Assembly: GCA_030690405.1 (NCBI GenBank)
Contig: JAUYGU010000002.1
Location: forward strand, 1 to 5,454
Direction: 5' to 3'
Source of the DNA: Dehalococcoidia bacterium
GTDB taxonomy: Bacteria > Chloroflexota > Dehalococcoidia > SM23-28-2 > RBG-16-64-32
DNA length: 5,454 nucleotides
Shown here: positions 4,704-5,454 of the stretch, piece after piece
Position numbering within the stretch: the stretch's first letter is position 1
Layout of the letters: every line of letters begins with the position of its first letter
Notes under the pieces: model-generated
Told to the model about the DNA's origin: nothing
Database searches by the model: none
The model's input: the letters and a program-made list of their open reading frames with translations, nothing else
Program-made: the position numbers and the translations under genes

Positions 4704-5454
4704 TTACGGGAGGTACGCCAGCGGGTCTACGGGTGACCCGCCAATCCTCACCTCAAAGTGGAGATGGGGACCGGTGCAGTAGCCGGTGCAGCCGATGGCG
4801 CCGATCTGTTCGCCCTGGGCCACGCTCTGGCCCTGGCTCACATACACGGCGGAGAGGTGCGCGTAGAGGGTCTCTGAACCGTCCGCGTGGCGGATGATGA
4901 TATGGGTGCCGTAGCCCCAGTCCAGGCTGGCGACCAGCACCACGGTGCCCGAGGCGGCGGCGGCGACGGGAGCGCCGTAGCGCCCGAAGGCGTCGATGTC
5001 GAGCCCTAAGTGGTAGGAGTTGGGGCCGCGGTACTCGCCGAAGGGAGAGGATATAGGACCTGTGAAGGGCCAAATGAAGCCGGTGCTGGAGGGCGGGGCC
5101 GGCGCGGGCGGCGCGCTATCCGGCGGCGGCTCTGGTGCGGGGTTCGTCGACTCGACGGCGGCGACGGCGGCGGGGATCGGCGGCGGCGGCGGGACGGCCC
5201 CCGGCAGCACCAGCAACATGCCCTCTATCACGCTGTCCGGGGCGCTGATGCCGTTGGGCACAAAGGCGAGGATGCTCTGGAGATCGATCTGGTAGAAGGA
5301 GGCGATGTCGGAGAGCGTATCGCCCAGCTTCACGTTGTATATGAGGCCGTTGACGCTGGGGATCTGTATCTTCTGCCCGATGAGCAGGAGGTCGGGGTCA
5401 GCGCTAAGGTCCGGGTTGTTCCAGAGGATGTACTCGATGCCTACGCCGTATGCG
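4704..5454 (-). CDS. LysM-domain M23 peptidase (murein hydrolase), 5' end outside the window
   Basis: M23 (LytM-type) peptidases are zinc enzymes that cut peptide cross-links in peptidoglycan, and LysM domains hold them on the glycan. The frame stays open to position 5453, giving 249 visible residues. The GTG at 5333 is an internal Val, not the start. Visible residues 3-36 are most of one LysM (GVGIEYILWNNPDL, IGQKIQIPS), and about 38-85 a second (VKLGDTLSDIASFYQID). A Pro-rich linker follows (86-124), then the M23 domain. Zinc and catalytic residues are intact: HLGLD (H148, D152), YAHLS (H199) and PHLHFEV (H230, H232). Two cysteines in GCTGYCTG (222 and 226) may form a disulfide. The N-terminus, with any signal peptide or further LysM, lies to the right of the window. 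It is likely co-transcribed with the SGNH hydrolase downstream. Confidence 0.96.
   Translation of the reverse strand, partial: AYGVGIEYILWNNPDLSADPDLLLIGQKIQIPSVNGLIYNVKLGDTLSDIASFYQIDLQSILAFVPNGISAPDSVIEGMLLVLPGAVPPPPPIPAAVAAVESTNPAPEPPPDSAPPAPAPPSSTGFIWPFTGPISSPFGEYRGPNSYHLGLDIDAFGRYGAPVAAAASGTVVLVASLDWGYGTHIIIRHADGSETLYAHLSAVYVSQGQSVAQGEQIGAIGCTGYCTGPHLHFEVRIGGSPVDPLAYLP

Noticed and set aside
5331..5333. GTG 5333 as start of the LysM/M23 gene
   Set aside because: The same frame continues upstream to the window edge and encodes most of another LysM domain, so this codon is an internal Val within the second LysM.
1..5454. tRNA, rRNA, insertion sequence, phage or defence genes
   Set aside because: I saw no transposase, integrase, nuclease or tRNA-like fold, and the gaps between genes are short.

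Overview
The window is high-GC bacterial DNA. It carries six protein genes, five of them complete or nearly so: a heat-shock pair (hrcA, grpE), a small membrane protein, a metallo-beta-lactamase-fold hydrolase, a cation-efflux-like membrane protein, and an envelope pair (an SGNH hydrolase and a LysM/M23 peptidase whose 5' end lies beyond the right edge). The GC content, the CIRCE-hrcA-grpE order, the style of the MBL hydrolase and the repeat-rich intergenic DNA resemble Chloroflexota, perhaps Dehalococcoidia or a related class. That is an inference from recall, not a proven assignment.

Left part (1-1914), minus strand: a promoter (TTGACA, 18-nt spacer, TACGCT), then a perfect CIRCE operator, then hrcA and grpE. 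HrcA is the repressor that binds CIRCE and GrpE is the nucleotide-exchange factor of DnaK, so this is a self-regulated chaperone operon that probably continues to the left. The hrcA-grpE gap and the 3' end of grpE contain repeat sequence. In grpE, heptanucleotide repeats have become part of the coding region.

Middle (1915-2912), plus strand: a divergent promoter (TTGACC, 18-nt spacer, TATACT) drives a 45-residue single-span membrane protein and probably, 65 nt further on, the MBL hydrolase. The MBL gene converges on the next gene with a 6-nt gap, and an imperfect stem covers both stop codons.

Right part (2919-5454), minus strand: a LysM/M23 murein hydrolase (5' truncated by the window) is followed 19 nt later by a secreted, membrane-anchored SGNH hydrolase, as a likely two-gene unit. 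A hairpin and repeat sequence lie just after it. Then comes a separately promoted CDF-type transporter-like gene with a cysteine-rich tail. Its promoter places the transcript start almost on the ATG, suggesting a leaderless mRNA.

Most of the region is ordinary core bacterial content, and I see no new defence or mobile system. The points most worth a second look are the repeat-derived GrpE tail, the Cys-rich tail and apparent leaderless start of the transporter, and a shared promoter form (TGC directly before the -10, 18-nt spacer) at all three recognisable promoters.
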